From contig NC_085922.1 of assembly GCF_035222485.1 (NCBI RefSeq), positions 1,007,001-1,071,000 of the forward strand: a stretch of 64,000 nt of DNA, in the 5' to 3' direction. The DNA comes from Podospora pseudoanserina. Its lineage: Eukaryota; Ascomycota; Sordariomycetes; Sordariales; Podosporaceae. Positions 1 to 9,578 of this stretch are shown here, piece after piece. The notes under the pieces were generated by a model. That model was not told the DNA's origin. It saw nothing but the letters and a program-made list of their open reading frames with translations, and did no database searches. Each line of letters starts with the position of its first letter. Position 1 is the first letter of the stretch. Made by a program: the position numbers and the translations under genes.

Positions 1-2
1 TG

Positions 3-690
3 GCCCGTCCCCCCGTCACCAGCTCAGTCCTCAGCTTGCTTGACGAACTGGATAGCCATCCGTCGTTTCTCGCTGTCTGGCTGTCATCTCTGCCAAGGAC
101 CATGCTCCAAAAGATGAGTCGGGCCCACGACGCAGTTCACACGTTTGCAACCGACTTTGCCAAGGCTGGTTTGGACCGTCTTTCATCCCATAGTACATCA
201 GCCAGGATAGGACTCTCACCTCTAGAGTACTTCCGATTTTGCCGAGCATTCTACAGGCTCGAACTGTTCTATATGCTCCCTCGGGAACCCCAACTGGAGA
301 GTGTAGACAGACAGTTCTTTTTCTAGATATCCGCCTTGGGAGAATAAGCAGATAGCTGCTGTATACGAGTACTTTGAAGCAAGGTTTGCCGAAGGTGCGT
401 TGGATTCTGAACGACCACAAATCAAAATGCCCACGTGCGCTGACACCTTCAATAGCTTCTCGCGAGGTTCTCGCCCACGACGTTGACTTCGGGGAGTCCT
501 CGATCAATTACCTCTCGTCTGCAGAGTACAATATATCAACACAGCAGTGGGTAGGGATACGGAGGAAGAATACGAGGAAATGAAGGAGTCGTTTCGTGAA
601 AGGCCTAAAATCTGGCAGCAAGGGGGTAGTGGGTACTGGAGTCGTGGTGACCTGGGCCGCATAACGTGGCTAAATACGAAGAAGGATTAG
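3..690 (+). pseudogene. Left-edge fungal protein of unknown family, broken by two 1-nt shifts
   Basis: The 5' part lies outside the window. Reading is open in frame 3 to 326, continues in frame 1 from about 325 to 391, then crosses a plausible intron (GTGCGT at about 392-393, CTGAC branch, ending TCAATAG) and goes on to TAG at 688-690. The change at 318-322 is a run of five T where four would keep the frame and give the motif RYPPWENKQ. A second change at 554-556 (GGG where GGGG fits) is needed to reach the charged C-terminus DTEEEYEEMKESF. Codon use is coding-like in all pieces (for example FEARFAE, EVLAHDVDFGE). I do not recognise the family; it has Trp/Tyr-rich and acidic segments but no catalytic motif I can name. 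It may be a young pseudogene or an intact gene with sequencing errors. Confidence 0.5.
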
Positions 691-1050
691 GGTTCTGGCC
701 AGATATAGTAGTGTAAAGAGCGTACAACAATAAAAAACAAAAACATACAACACCAGGGATTCCCCAATCGTCACCGACTTGAGTACTGGTCTGGCCCTCA
801 GCTGTTTGACCAGGGGAGAGCAGACGGGATCCCGTACTTTCAACTGGGTATGATCGTATGTAAAATAATTTGCCCAAAAACAGACTCGTGAATGGCATTC
901 CGGCACTTGTTTTTAAATGCATTTTAAGGATGACCAGAAGCCTGAGGCCGATCGAAGTGAATGTGAAAAAATAAGGTACTATACCTCAAACTGTATCTTT
1001 TATGCTTTCTTAGCGACCCAGGAATTTGTCGATCATTAATTGGCCAGCAT
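691..1050. other. Intergenic, no gene seen
   Basis: Only short overlapping frames without coding character; AT-richer than the flanking genes. Lies between two convergent broken genes. Confidence 0.4.
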
Positions 1051-1405
1051 TCATTGGACCCGGAAGAAATGGCTCTCAATAGGCACGTAAGTGTCTGATG
1101 GAGCTTTGCTCTCTATCACTTCAATCTGACTGCCAAGGAGCTCGCGAGTTGGCTGCAGCCACTGTCTTGTTTCAAGGGGTATAATACGGAAACGGCATAC
1201 TTTGCCGTATACCTGCATCATCGACCCGCTCAAAATCAACAACTGTCATTCCGCGAAGGCTTCTATCAAGTGCTGAAACACCTTGTTCGCACTGTCCAAA
1301 ATGTATGCCTCTCACTGATAGGCCTGTCTCATGAGGCGGTTGGGGTGGTAGCATCTTACGGAGAAGAAACCAAGAGGCTTGCATAAGATGGTCTTTGACG
1401 GTCAA
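1051..1405 (-). pseudogene. Short coding remnant, unknown family, one 1-nt shift
   Basis: On the minus strand a frame from 1405 runs through the motif MTVVDFERVDDA and then, if one C of the CC at 1212-1213 is removed, continues without a stop as VYGKVCRFRIIPLETRQW to a stop at 1051-1053. Both halves have coding-like composition, and the join is natural. The total is about 118 codons. No family recognised and no start context supports a particular initiation site, so it may be the 3' part of a larger gene. Chance is a real alternative for so short a piece. Confidence 0.28.
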
Positions 1406-1645
1406 CGAGACACTGAAAATAATATCAACTCACTGGTTGGTCCAAACTGTCATGATCATTCTATTAGAAACCCCTGTATGATTGTAGATATAATAATATC
1501 AGGCTTACCATCTGGATCATGCTGTCTGGCAAAGCTGGCTTCCAACACATTCATCGCGCAGGCCGCGGCAGTTGACCATCCTTAGCTTTTCCCCTTTCCT
1601 TTTGTCATTCACTCACAGCTGCTTCATCTCAAGAAACATATCATC

Positions 1646-2875
1646 ATGGATCCCGTTAGCATTCTCTTCTCACTTCGACCTTTCAACCGCGAGGCCGACA
1701 AAATCGTCCAAGACAACCCCAATTACCAGTTCCCCGTCACCTCCCACGGCAGATCCTACCTCGTCGTCCGAGTCGGCCACAAGTCCAAGTTCGAAGAATG
1801 TCCCACCTCCATCGGCCGACTCGCCAGCGTTAACGACATCATCCTCAAAGACCCCGGCTTCCCCTCCGTCCAGTGCTGGTTCAAAGTAGCCCCCAGCGGC
1901 GAGCTCCTCGTCGAGGACGCAACCAGCGGCCACCCCACCCACCTCGACATGTACGACCCCGCCAACAAAAGGCCGACCTCCCCGAAAAATACTGCCTCCA
2001 AAGCGACCCCCGCCGCCACGTCCTGCCCTTCAACCGCAGGCACACCACCCTCGTCATCGGCTCCAAGATAGAGTTCGCCCTCGTCTGGGGCGACGGCATC
2101 TCCGAGCACCCTGACGCTACCCGCGTGGACCTCCGCGCGATTCACACCAAGCCCGCCACGAACGGTCAGTTCAACTCCCACCTCATCGAGCCCCGCGATC
2201 AGAAGCTCCGGTCGGATATGTACGAGAAGACCACGCGGAACACACCCATCGTGCCTAAGGATCTCGACGGAAAGCCCATCCGGCAGGTGCACCACTACTC
2301 GATCATCTCTGCCATCACCACCAACCCGTCCACCAAGATCTACAAGTCCCTCGATTTGGCGAATGGGAGTCTCTGGGCGGTAAGGGTGTGCGAGAAATCC
2401 CACTCCGGGCAAGGAAAAAGACGAGAACTGGAAAAAAATAATTCGGAATGAAGTCGAGAAGCTCGCCAAGCTCCGTCATCCAAATGTCATTCGGCTGGAG
2501 CACCATCAGGGATGGATCAAAGGCCGCCCTGTGCAGATCTTCCATCCGCTGTGGGAGCAAAAGTGTTGGGACGCTGCTTCCCAAAGGGCGCTCTGCTCCA
2601 GTGGCGTTTGGGAAGATCCCCGGGCTGGTTGCGCCTCTTCCACCCGGAGCGGAGAAACCGCTACAAACGCAAATCCGAATGAGTGGAAGAGCCCCCCAGG
2701 GCTGGGAGACTTCATCGATCAAGTATTATCTGCGCTGTCGTTCATCGACAAAAACAAGATCATCCACCGGAACATCAACCCAATGGCCATCGTCGCGAGG
2801 TCGAGGAGGGTTGTTCCGCCGCCATCGACTGCCAATGCCAGCAACAGCAGTGTGGTTCATTTTGCGGATGTTTGA
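1646..2875 (+). pseudogene. FHA domain plus pseudokinase fragment, two frameshifts
   Basis: Starts MDPVSILFSLRPFNREADK. Residues about 20-160 look like an FHA domain, with phospho-peptide-loop features and core strands seen in VVRVGHKSK, GELLVEDATS and LVIGSKIEFALVWG. A kinase N-lobe follows (LWAVRVCEK, then EVEKLAKLRHPNVIRL) and a catalytic-loop equivalent IHRNINPMAIV. Frames change at the A run 1967-1970 (one A short) and at GGG 2407-2409 (one G too many). In the loop the catalytic Asp of HRD is Asn and the Lys and Asn of the KPxN part are also lost, so the kinase would be inactive even if the frame were whole. The reading ends at TGA 2873-2875 in the place of the DFG Gly. FHA-kinase architecture recalls Rad53/Cds1-type proteins, but this one is short and divergent; orthology is not claimed. 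Confidence 0.6.
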
Positions 2876-2884
2876 GTCATTCAT

Positions 2885-2902
2885 GAGAGAGAGAGAGAGA
2901 GA
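2885..2902. repeat. (GA)9 microsatellite
   Basis: Nine perfect GA units directly after the stop of the broken FHA-kinase gene. Confidence 0.9.
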
Positions 2903-3096
2903 TGCAAAGCACACACAATATGTATTCTACCGTCCCTAATTACACCAAGCACACTAATTCCCTTCCACGGAAAATACTCTAATTACCTGCACTGAAACCC
3001 CTTAAGAAACGAACAACACCAGTTTAAAATCGATCCAACAGGAACCCATCAGCGGCTCTCAATCCCTCCAAGGATGCATCAGACACCCATAGCTCT

Positions 3097-3562
3097 CTAA
3101 TAAAGACCCCAAACAATAGCAATCTCATCCTGACCGCAGGGCATGATGCCGCGAGAGCCAACTCTGCCATCGTTGCGGCGGAACTTGCTGATGGAGTCGC
3201 GGATGAGATCCTTGACGTCCGAAGTGCCAACCAAGACAGTGCCGCGGTGGAGCTGGCCCCATTCAATACCGAAGTGGCTGTGTATTATCAATTCAGTCAA
3301 TGTAACTCTTTCCGTCTGGGGATGGGAGGGGGGGCGCACCAAGAGCCATAACTAGCAATCTCCCTATGAGCCTCAAAAGACAGCGGCCACGAGCCGTCAC
3401 CGCTCAAGTTACGGATGATCTGCTCGCAATCCCTCACAAAGGGGGAGCCACCCGAGCCGCGGTTCTCGAAAGTGGAGGCACCGCAATGGTTGCGGCGCTT
3501 GGTGAGGACACCGACGGCAGGGTTGGGAGTGGCGTCGGCGAAGGGAGCCTGCCAGAAGACGG
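3097..3562 (-). pseudogene. Hce2/Ecp2-type secreted effector-like gene, 5' end missing
   Basis: Two exons on the minus strand: about 3562-3340 and 3277-3097, separated by a 62-bp intron (3278-3339, GTGCGC...ACACAG). The joined frame shows the Hce2 pattern: a Cys-containing start (CGASTFENR), a second Cys in VRDCEQII, a conserved G-x-S-W, and the C-terminal motif VGTSDVKDLI followed by a final Cys and an ending in VWGLY. This family comprises small secreted proteins related to the Ecp2 effector of Cladosporium fulvum. The signal peptide and first residues are absent: at about 3555-3562 the sequence switches to a Ty1/copia pol fragment on the opposite strand, and the effector frame meets a stop just upstream. 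So the gene is truncated, not merely flanked. I describe it as it is and do not reconstruct it. Confidence 0.65.
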
Positions 3563-5280
3563 GTGTTCACCTACAAGTTTAACAAGCATGGTATCCTCCA
3601 GAAAGCCAAAGCCAGGTTGGTTGTGCGGGGAGATCAGCAAGCAAGTACGGTAATGGAAAACACCTACGCCGCCACGTTGGCTGGTAAGTCGTTCCGTACC
3701 TTGGTCTCCCTCGCCGCCCGCTTCGACTTAGAGATGATACAATACGATGTTGTCAACGCCTTCGTCCACACCGACCTTCCATACGCCATATTCATGAGGA
3801 TCCCAGTAGGAGCAGGGAGAACACCAGGTAAGGTGCTTTTGTTGAAGGCTTTGTACGGCTTAAAGGAGTCTCCACTACTGTGGCAAAAGAACTTCACAAG
3901 CGTCCTCTCATCACTCGGCTACGTGGCCGTGCCACACGAGCCCTGTTGCTATATGAAGAACGGAGTGATCATCTTCTTTTATGTGGATGATATTGCCATC
4001 ACGTTCCCGGCCAAGACACGCCACCTGGTGGACGAACTGGTCGAGGGACTCAAAAAGGAGTTCGCACTGCAAGGTGGTGAAATGCTTCAATGGTTCCTGG
4101 GCATGGAAGTCCTGAGAGACCGGAAGAACAGATTAGCTTGGCTTTCACAGTCCGAGTATATTGGCAAGCTTTCACGATTTATCGCCAATCCACCCAAACG
4201 AACACCAAAAACGCCGATGGTCACAGAGCACAAGTTAGTCGCCAACGAGGGTTTCGCCACCTACACAGCCAGAGTCAAATATCAGAAGCTCGTGGGATCT
4301 CTCCTTTATGCAGTCATCAGTAGACCAGATATCGCCTTTGCGGTTTCCAAGCTAGCCAGTTTCAACATGAACCCCAACAACACACACCAAGAAGCCGCAG
4401 AGAGAGTCCTTTCCTACCTTCTTGCCACCAAGACCTACGCGCTGAAGCTGGGGGGTGGAGACAAGTTTGAAGTCTTCTCCGATGCCTCCTTTGCCGATGA
4501 CGTGACCGTCAGAAAAAGTTCACAAGCCTACGTCATGCGACTGTTCGGTGGAGTGATTGGCTGGAGAGCGAACAAGCAAGATACTGTCACCACTTCAACC
4601 ACGGAAGCAGAGCTTTTGGCCTTGTCACAAGCCACCAAGGAAGCCATGTACGAGATCCGGCTGATACGAGAGTTAGGCGTGGAGTTAGATGAGCAAGGTG
4701 GAATACAAGTGTGGTGTGACAACGCCCAAACCATTCGACTTATCACAGCAGACATCAACACCCTACAAACCAAGTTGAGGCACGTCGACATCCACAGCCA
4801 CTGGTTGCGAGAAAAGCAACAAAGGAAGGAAATATCTGTGGAATATAAGGCTACAGGAGAGATGTTGGCCGGTGGTTTGACGAAGGCCCTCACGGAGGAA
4901 AAGTTTACGCAGTTCAGGTGCCTTGTGGGAGTACAGGATGTGAAGGATCTTTTGAAGGAAAGAAGGTTGAAGGAAATGGACTTGGAGCCGTTGGGAGATT
5001 GGTTTGGAGCGAATGAAGGAGACAGTTCAAGGGAACTCAAGGAGCCAATGCTTGCGGACGGCATGGAAATCGAGGTACAGGAGGATCAGGGTGATGGTGA
5101 GTACGGCCCACAAGCAATGGACGTGACGGAATGACACGGGTGAACAAATGAGGAAAAGGAGTGGAAAGAAGAGCATCAATCTGGAATAGAGGCACCCAAA
5201 CGACCCTTCGCAGGGCGTTGGCTGGGGGGTGTGTTGAATTAGACAGCGAGAGGCCCACTGTTAAGCAATTAATATCTTGG
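3560..5280 (+). mobile_element. 5'-truncated Ty1/copia retrotransposon fragment with probable start of 3' LTR
   Basis: Contains the reverse transcriptase and RNase H part of a copia pol gene but no gag, protease or integrase. The upstream border falls inside the Hce2-like gene. After the pol stop there is a G-rich polypurine-like tract (5224-5229) followed at 5230 by TGTGTTGAATTAGAC, a reasonable LTR beginning (TG...). No matching 5' LTR exists in the window, so the LTR end cannot be placed; 5280 is a guess. The pol frame is open over 523 codons, unlike its broken neighbours, suggesting a younger insertion or capture. Confidence 0.75.
3563..5134 (+). CDS. Copia-type Pol fragment: reverse transcriptase and RNase H
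   Basis: Open frame without a natural ATG at its left end (the first codon is GTG, inside a conserved strand, VFTYKFNKHG). Residues about 1-230 are the RVT_2 reverse transcriptase: KARLVVRGDQQ near 15-27, first catalytic Asp in YDVVNAF (about 62), LYGLKESPLLW (98-108) and the YVDD box at 140-143. Residues about 300-450 are copia RNase H: FSDASFADD (306-313), STTEAELLALS (345-355), WCDNAQT (384-390) and LTKAL. The last 70 residues are acidic and element-specific. All catalytic acids visible are intact, but integrase and protease are missing, so this copy cannot move alone. Known for the family: makes and integrates cDNA of the element. Confidence 0.85.
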   Translation: MFTYKFNKHGILQKAKARLVVRGDQQASTVMENTYAATLAGKSFRTLVSLAARFDLEMIQYDVVNAFVHTDLPYAIFMRIPVGAGRTPGKVLLLKALYGLKESPLLWQKNFTSVLSSLGYVAVPHEPCCYMKNGVIIFFYVDDIAITFPAKTRHLVDELVEGLKKEFALQGGEMLQWFLGMEVLRDRKNRLAWLSQSEYIGKLSRFIANPPKRTPKTPMVTEHKLVANEGFATYTARVKYQKLVGSLLYAVISRPDIAFAVSKLASFNMNPNNTHQEAAERVLSYLLATKTYALKLGGGDKFEVFSDASFADDVTVRKSSQAYVMRLFGGVIGWRANKQDTVTTSTTEAELLALSQATKEAMYEIRLIRELGVELDEQGGIQVWCDNAQTIRLITADINTLQTKLRHVDIHSHWLREKQQRKEISVEYKATGEMLAGGLTKALTEEKFTQFRCLVGVQDVKDLLKERRLKEMDLEPLGDWFGANEGDSSRELKEPMLADGMEIEVQEDQGDGEYGPQAMDVTE

Positions 5281-5329
5281 CAGTGGGACCTAGACCACCC
5301 AGTCAGGAGAGCTTGTGCCACCTGGCCCT

Positions 5330-5620
5330 TCAACTCGACGGTGAGGTGCTCCGGGGCATTCGGGTCAGTTCCACCCGTATGCCAGGTCTCGTCTCCTCTG
5401 CAAGGAAACCAGATGTTAGTGGGACTCTCGGAACACCAGAAGGCTGTGATATCAGAGAGGAATGGGCAACATACTTCCAGGCAGGAGTACCTTTCACCAG
5501 ACCAAACGTAATGGGCCGAGAGTCGTTTCTCGCATACGTCATGACCGCTTGCTCGGCTGATGGTGTCCTCTTGAGAGGATTGGTAAAGCTGACGCCGCTT
5601 GCATCTGTGATGTGTCCCAT
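5330..5620 (-). pseudogene. Possible decayed cellular coding exon
   Basis: Minus-strand frame beginning MGHITDASGVSFTNP with coding-like codon choice for about 75 codons up to a possible GT at about 5414. No family recognised, no convincing continuation. It lies just downstream of the copia fragment and may be host sequence next to the insertion. Confidence 0.25.
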
Positions 5621-5639
5621 GGCGTATGCTTTTGGAGAT

Positions 5640-6438
5640 ACCCCCGGTCAACAGGTAGCTAATGATAGATAGGGTTTATTGAAGAAAGGGGGTCAATATT
5701 ATTAAGAAGAGGTGCTTCAAATCCGAACCGGCAGGTCTGACTGCAGCAAAGGAAGTGATTGAGAACTTGTCATGAAGCCCATACTGTGCGGTGCTATCCT
5801 CTCTTGTATATGTATAAAGTCTCCCCTGTGATATGTGTCTAATTATTTCATTTCTGTTTGAAAATGGCATGTCAATATCACGCAACAATCCCGGTGAGTT
5901 TAGGCGCTGAGCTGAAGAGAGTGCCGTCGCGAGTTTCCGCCGGCCATGGGGCTCAACCTCATCTTCAGAACTTGCCCAGATGATAGCAGCCAGCCAAAAC
6001 TCGGTGGCCGGGAAGGTGGTGAGAGTTGTTGGACTCAGCGTGCATTGTCACAATGCAAGGCCGTGTGTGCACCTCGATCGCACCGTGCGCCCTCCTGCGC
6101 CAGCCAGACTCAGCCAGACTGTTTCCAACTGAGCTGAGAGTGGTATTTTAGCGCCCGGTCCAAAATGAGGGTCGCTCCTGGCGCTTCAGCGGCAGCGTTC
6201 TGACAAACAACCTGGGAACTCCGAATTCACGCTGTCCTTTTTGTTGAATACAGCCGGCCATTGGCTTGTTGGTAGCGCGCACAGAGCTGACTCAGCAGCT
6301 GGGCAAACATACCTAAGGCAGCTCTCGCTGCCCACTCTCCCAATTCCAGCAACTAGGAAACAACCTGAACCACCGCCAGCATTTTCGTCCACCGCTGCCC
6401 GTTTCCTCGACAACCATTTTTGCTTGCAGAGTCTCATC
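5640..6438. other. Intergenic; presumed promoter of the downstream kinase
   Basis: No supported gene. Contains a short direct repeat CAGCCAGACT/CAGCCAGACT near 6102-6122. The last 200 bases before 6439 are the likely promoter and 5' UTR of the SRPK-type kinase. Confidence 0.4.
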
Positions 6439-7884
6439 ATGCCCACCACCGCCGCTGCCGAGAATCATGCCACCCCTGGAGATACCGGCCCGCAAAGAAC
6501 GTCGCCGGAACCGGAGGCCGCCCGCCCCCTCGCACCTTTGTCCAGTACTGAAAGCGACATTTCCAGTACTGAAAGCAACATTGAGGAGGGTAGAGACTCG
6601 TACAGACCAGGCAGATTTCATCCAGTGTACATCGGCGATATCTATGCCGAGAAATACAAGGTCTTGAGTAAAATCGGCTACGGTGTGTACTCGACCGTTT
6701 GGCTTGTTAGGGACTTGACGAAACCGTGAGTCAATCGCGCACATCCCAAAGTATCTCCAGACAGCAAGAAGCCCACTGATCTGCAGCCGATACTTCAGAG
6801 AGGGCGGCGAGCATAGATTTCGCGCTCTCAAGGTACTGAGTGCAGAATCCTACGCTGAAGACCACCCAATTTTTGAGAAGGAGATCCTCAAACACCTGCG
6901 CGATGGTGGAGATAAAGATGAGCTTGGCTACGCCTACATATGCCACATTGTCGATGATTTTGAGCACCAAGGCCCCAACGGAACTCATGTTTGCCTCGTT
7001 TTCGAGCTCATGGGGGAGACTTTGCGGAGTTTTGGCGCCTGGTTTAAAGACAACCAACTCCCCTACCCTGTCATCCATAGGTTCACGATCCAGCTGCTGC
7101 TGGCCCTTGACTATGCCCATGGCTGCGATGTCATCCACACAGGTGAGTTCATATACCCACTGTACACGAGAAAGGTATGGCTAACAACCTTGAAGACATC
7201 AAGCCGGACAACATCTTTGTCAAATTTCGGGACACTTCCCAGATAGAGTCCGGCTATCTCGTCCAAGCCCCAATTCCCAAGCAAGATAGGACCGAAGAAG
7301 CATACACACCCATTCGGTCCATCCCGCTACGTCAGTTCTACTTCACCCAAGAGGATTCAAGAAATGTCGACCAGTTTGACATTGCTCTAGGCGACTGGGG
7401 TGTATCCAGCTGGGCTACGAAGCACCTCACTGAGAATATCCAACCCGTGACCCTACGGGCCCCAGAAGTTCTCATCAAGGCCCCATGGGATGCAACAGTT
7501 GACTGGTGGAACCTCGGGGCTCTTCTGCTTGAGCTTTACCTCGCCGTTCGCATGTTTTCCGGTAGGGTTCCACCTGATTGGCATTACGAGCCCAAGACGC
7601 ACATTGCCGAGATCGTGGACCTATTTGGGCCCTTTCCGAAGGAGCTTCTAGAAAAGGGAGATCAGAATATCGTTCGGGACATCTTTGACGACGAAGGGAG
7701 ACCCAAGGGCATCGGCCCGCTTGGCAGGTCGCCATTGGAATCAGAGGCGTTCATGCCTGGGCTTAGGGATGACGACAGGAAAGAATTCGCCTCCTTTCTC
7801 AGGGCTATCATGAAGATCAACCCGGCTGATCGATTGTCGACCGAGGATTTGTTGAGGCATCCTTGGTTGGGCGCCATGCAATAG
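6439..7884 (+). CDS. SRPK-type serine/threonine protein kinase
   Basis: Three exons, 6439-6725, 6787-7142 and 7196-7884, give 443 aa. The introns are 6726-6786 (GTGAGT...CTGCAG) and 7143-7195 (GTGAGT...TGAAG). Kinase features in order: glycine loop IGYGVYSTVWLV, VAIK-like ALKVLS, ELMGETL hinge, catalytic loop IHTDIKPDNIF (HTD instead of HRD, usual for the SR-protein kinase family), DWG in place of DFG (LGDWGVSSW), and APE in LRAPEVL. The insert between the lobes is short (about 40 residues) compared with yeast Sky1-type kinases, as in the numerous lineage-specific fungal SRPK-like kinases. The N-terminal 70 residues are acidic and Ser-rich, with a 7-residue tandem repeat. Family members phosphorylate Ser/Arg-rich proteins; the substrate here is unknown. 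The start is the first ATG giving the full glycine loop region. Confidence 0.85.
6541..6582 (+). repeat. 21-bp tandem repeat, two copies, coding
   Basis: Two 21-bp units differing at one base, encoding SSTESDI and SSTESNI in the acidic N-terminus of the SRPK-type kinase. Confidence 0.85.
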
Positions 7885-8267
7885 CACGCAGGAGACGAGC
7901 GAAGGGGAGTGCGGGGATGCAGTCGATACATTGCAGGCTACAGCCAAGATTCTGGATATCACTGCAAGGAAGCAGAATGAGAACAGCGGACCTCAGATTC
8001 GCCGACGTGCATTCATTGGGAGGACTTGATTGCAGATTTCTTCCTCAATGGGCTTTTTTTAGAAACACCCTTCACCTACGTCAACCGACTCCAAACCGTC
8101 ACTGTGATCGTGCACATCATTCATGAAGAAGCCAAAGGGGCATTTTATTGCCACATATGCGACGTGCGATCCATCGGGGGGAGCCCAAAAATGGTCCGCC
8201 AGAAGGAGCAACTCATCGAGGTCAGCCAAACCGAAAGACGCAACTCATGTGTTGGAAGAAAGCAAAC
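7885..8267. other. Intergenic between convergent genes
   Basis: 3' flanks of the kinase (+) and the membrane protein (-). No gene or clear repeat seen. Confidence 0.4.
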
Positions 8268-8856
8268 TTACAACCAAGTATCAATAACGTATACACCAAC
8301 CGCAAGCACCACAACATGACACGCAGCCCCGAGAACAATCCACCCCACAACTGGTGTATACGTAACCATAACGAGCGCCAAGAAGAAAGCCAGAGCGGCA
8401 AAGAGCTCCAAGACCGCGCACAGCGAGTTGACCACCATTTCATACCGTCTCAATTTGGAAGCCCTAGCAAAGGCATACCCGCCACAGGCGTGTGTAAAAG
8501 CCATGGCGCAGGATAGCCCGAAGCCAAGAATAAAGAACATCCAGGCGAGGGAGAAGAAGGTGCGGACGTGGGCGGCGGTCCAGTCCAGGGGACGATTTTG
8601 TCTTTGATGATGGTGGGATGACGGTGAAGGTATTTTGGCCGCCAAAGCCGAAGAGGGCGACGAAGGTAGGCCTGAGTCCTTGAAGCCATTTCAAGATGCG
8701 TAGTTCGGGTTCGAAAGGGGGTTCTGGCTCGGGGTGGGGTTTGGGTTGAAGAGCCATTGTTTGCGATTGGACGAGTTGCTTGAGCTCTTGGATGAGTTCA
8801 ACTAGGGCGTGCGTCTGTTCTGCGTCTGCAGGGGTTGACGCGGGTGGGTGGCCCAT
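8268..8856 (-). pseudogene. Small fungal membrane protein with two 1-nt deletions
   Basis: The N-terminus is probably MGHPPASTPADAEQ (ATG 8856), followed by a Gln/Leu-rich helix and a Pro/Glu-rich linker. The frame then needs one extra base in a short G run (8615-8617 on the plus strand) and one more in 8588-8591, after which it runs to the stop at 8268. With those the core reads LRPTFVALFGFG, TVIPTIIKDKIV and LDWTAAHVRTFFSLAW, followed by three hydrophobic segments (FFILGFGLSCAMAF, LFAALAFFLALVMV, GAACHVVVLAVGVYVI) separated by an Arg-rich loop. That layout is common in uncharacterised ascomycete three-TM proteins. Both lesions lie within 30 bp. Just upstream, from 8893, the sequence is a LINE fragment, so the original promoter is gone. 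Confidence 0.55.
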
Positions 8857-8892
8857 CTTCGCTTTGCTCCGCGGTAGTCCAGAAGGCACACT

Positions 8893-9212
8893 CCCCGCTA
8901 GTCAAAAATTATGTTAGTATTTATTCTGAATATACTGGTATATTAAATACCATCCCAGACCTGGCAATACGACTGGTAACAGCTCAAGTTAGAGAGGCCT
9001 GGAGACAGCGAGCCACAGCCACACTGCTACAGCTCGATCTCACAGGTGCTTTCGACAGAGTGAATTACATCCGACTACTCGCAACTCTCCGAGACCTGGG
9101 CTTCCCACAGTGGCTTGTATATTGGGTGAGGAACTGGCTGACGGACCGAAAAGCCACACTCTCCTTTGACGGCCAAAAGACACAGAAAATCAGCATCCGA
9201 GCTGGAGTCCCA
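8893..9212 (+). mobile_element. LINE (non-LTR retrotransposon) reverse-transcriptase fragment
   Basis: About 105 codons in one frame match the middle of a LINE-type RT: a helix ending VREAWRQRATATLLQ, motif A LDLTGAFDRVNY with its catalytic Asp, LRDLGFPQWLVYWV and the strand before motif B, stopping right after RAGVP, where a full-length element would continue QGSPLSP. It is therefore cut on both sides. It resembles Tad-like LINEs of ascomycetes. It abuts the 5' end of the membrane-protein gene in opposite orientation. Confidence 0.7.
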
Positions 9213-9578
9213 CTGTCAGGGCGGTTGCATCGTGACCGTCGTTGATCCAGTGATGGAGCTTGGCACATGCAGAGCACGGGCCAATGCCACTTGAATGACT
9301 TCGCATCTCGCTGCTGCGAGACCTGTTTGTAGCTCTTTGAGCTACGTCTTGACATTAGAGCCTGCCCGTACCCGACGGAATAGAGCCCAGACTGTAGCTT
9401 AGCTGAATATTACTGTCATTAATATGTCAACCTGTCCTGCCCGTGACACCTTTACCTTAATTTGCAAATTAGGTATTCGAACGTAAGCTGGTTAATTTGG
9501 ACATTTCGAAATCAAACACATTTTTTCCAAGCTGAAATTGACAGGGGGGTAGGGTGGAAGAGGCAGTGCTGCTCCTAA
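9213..9578. other. AT-richer spacer, no gene seen
   Basis: Between the LINE fragment and the P450 stop. It may contain more degraded element sequence; nothing definite. Confidence 0.35.
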
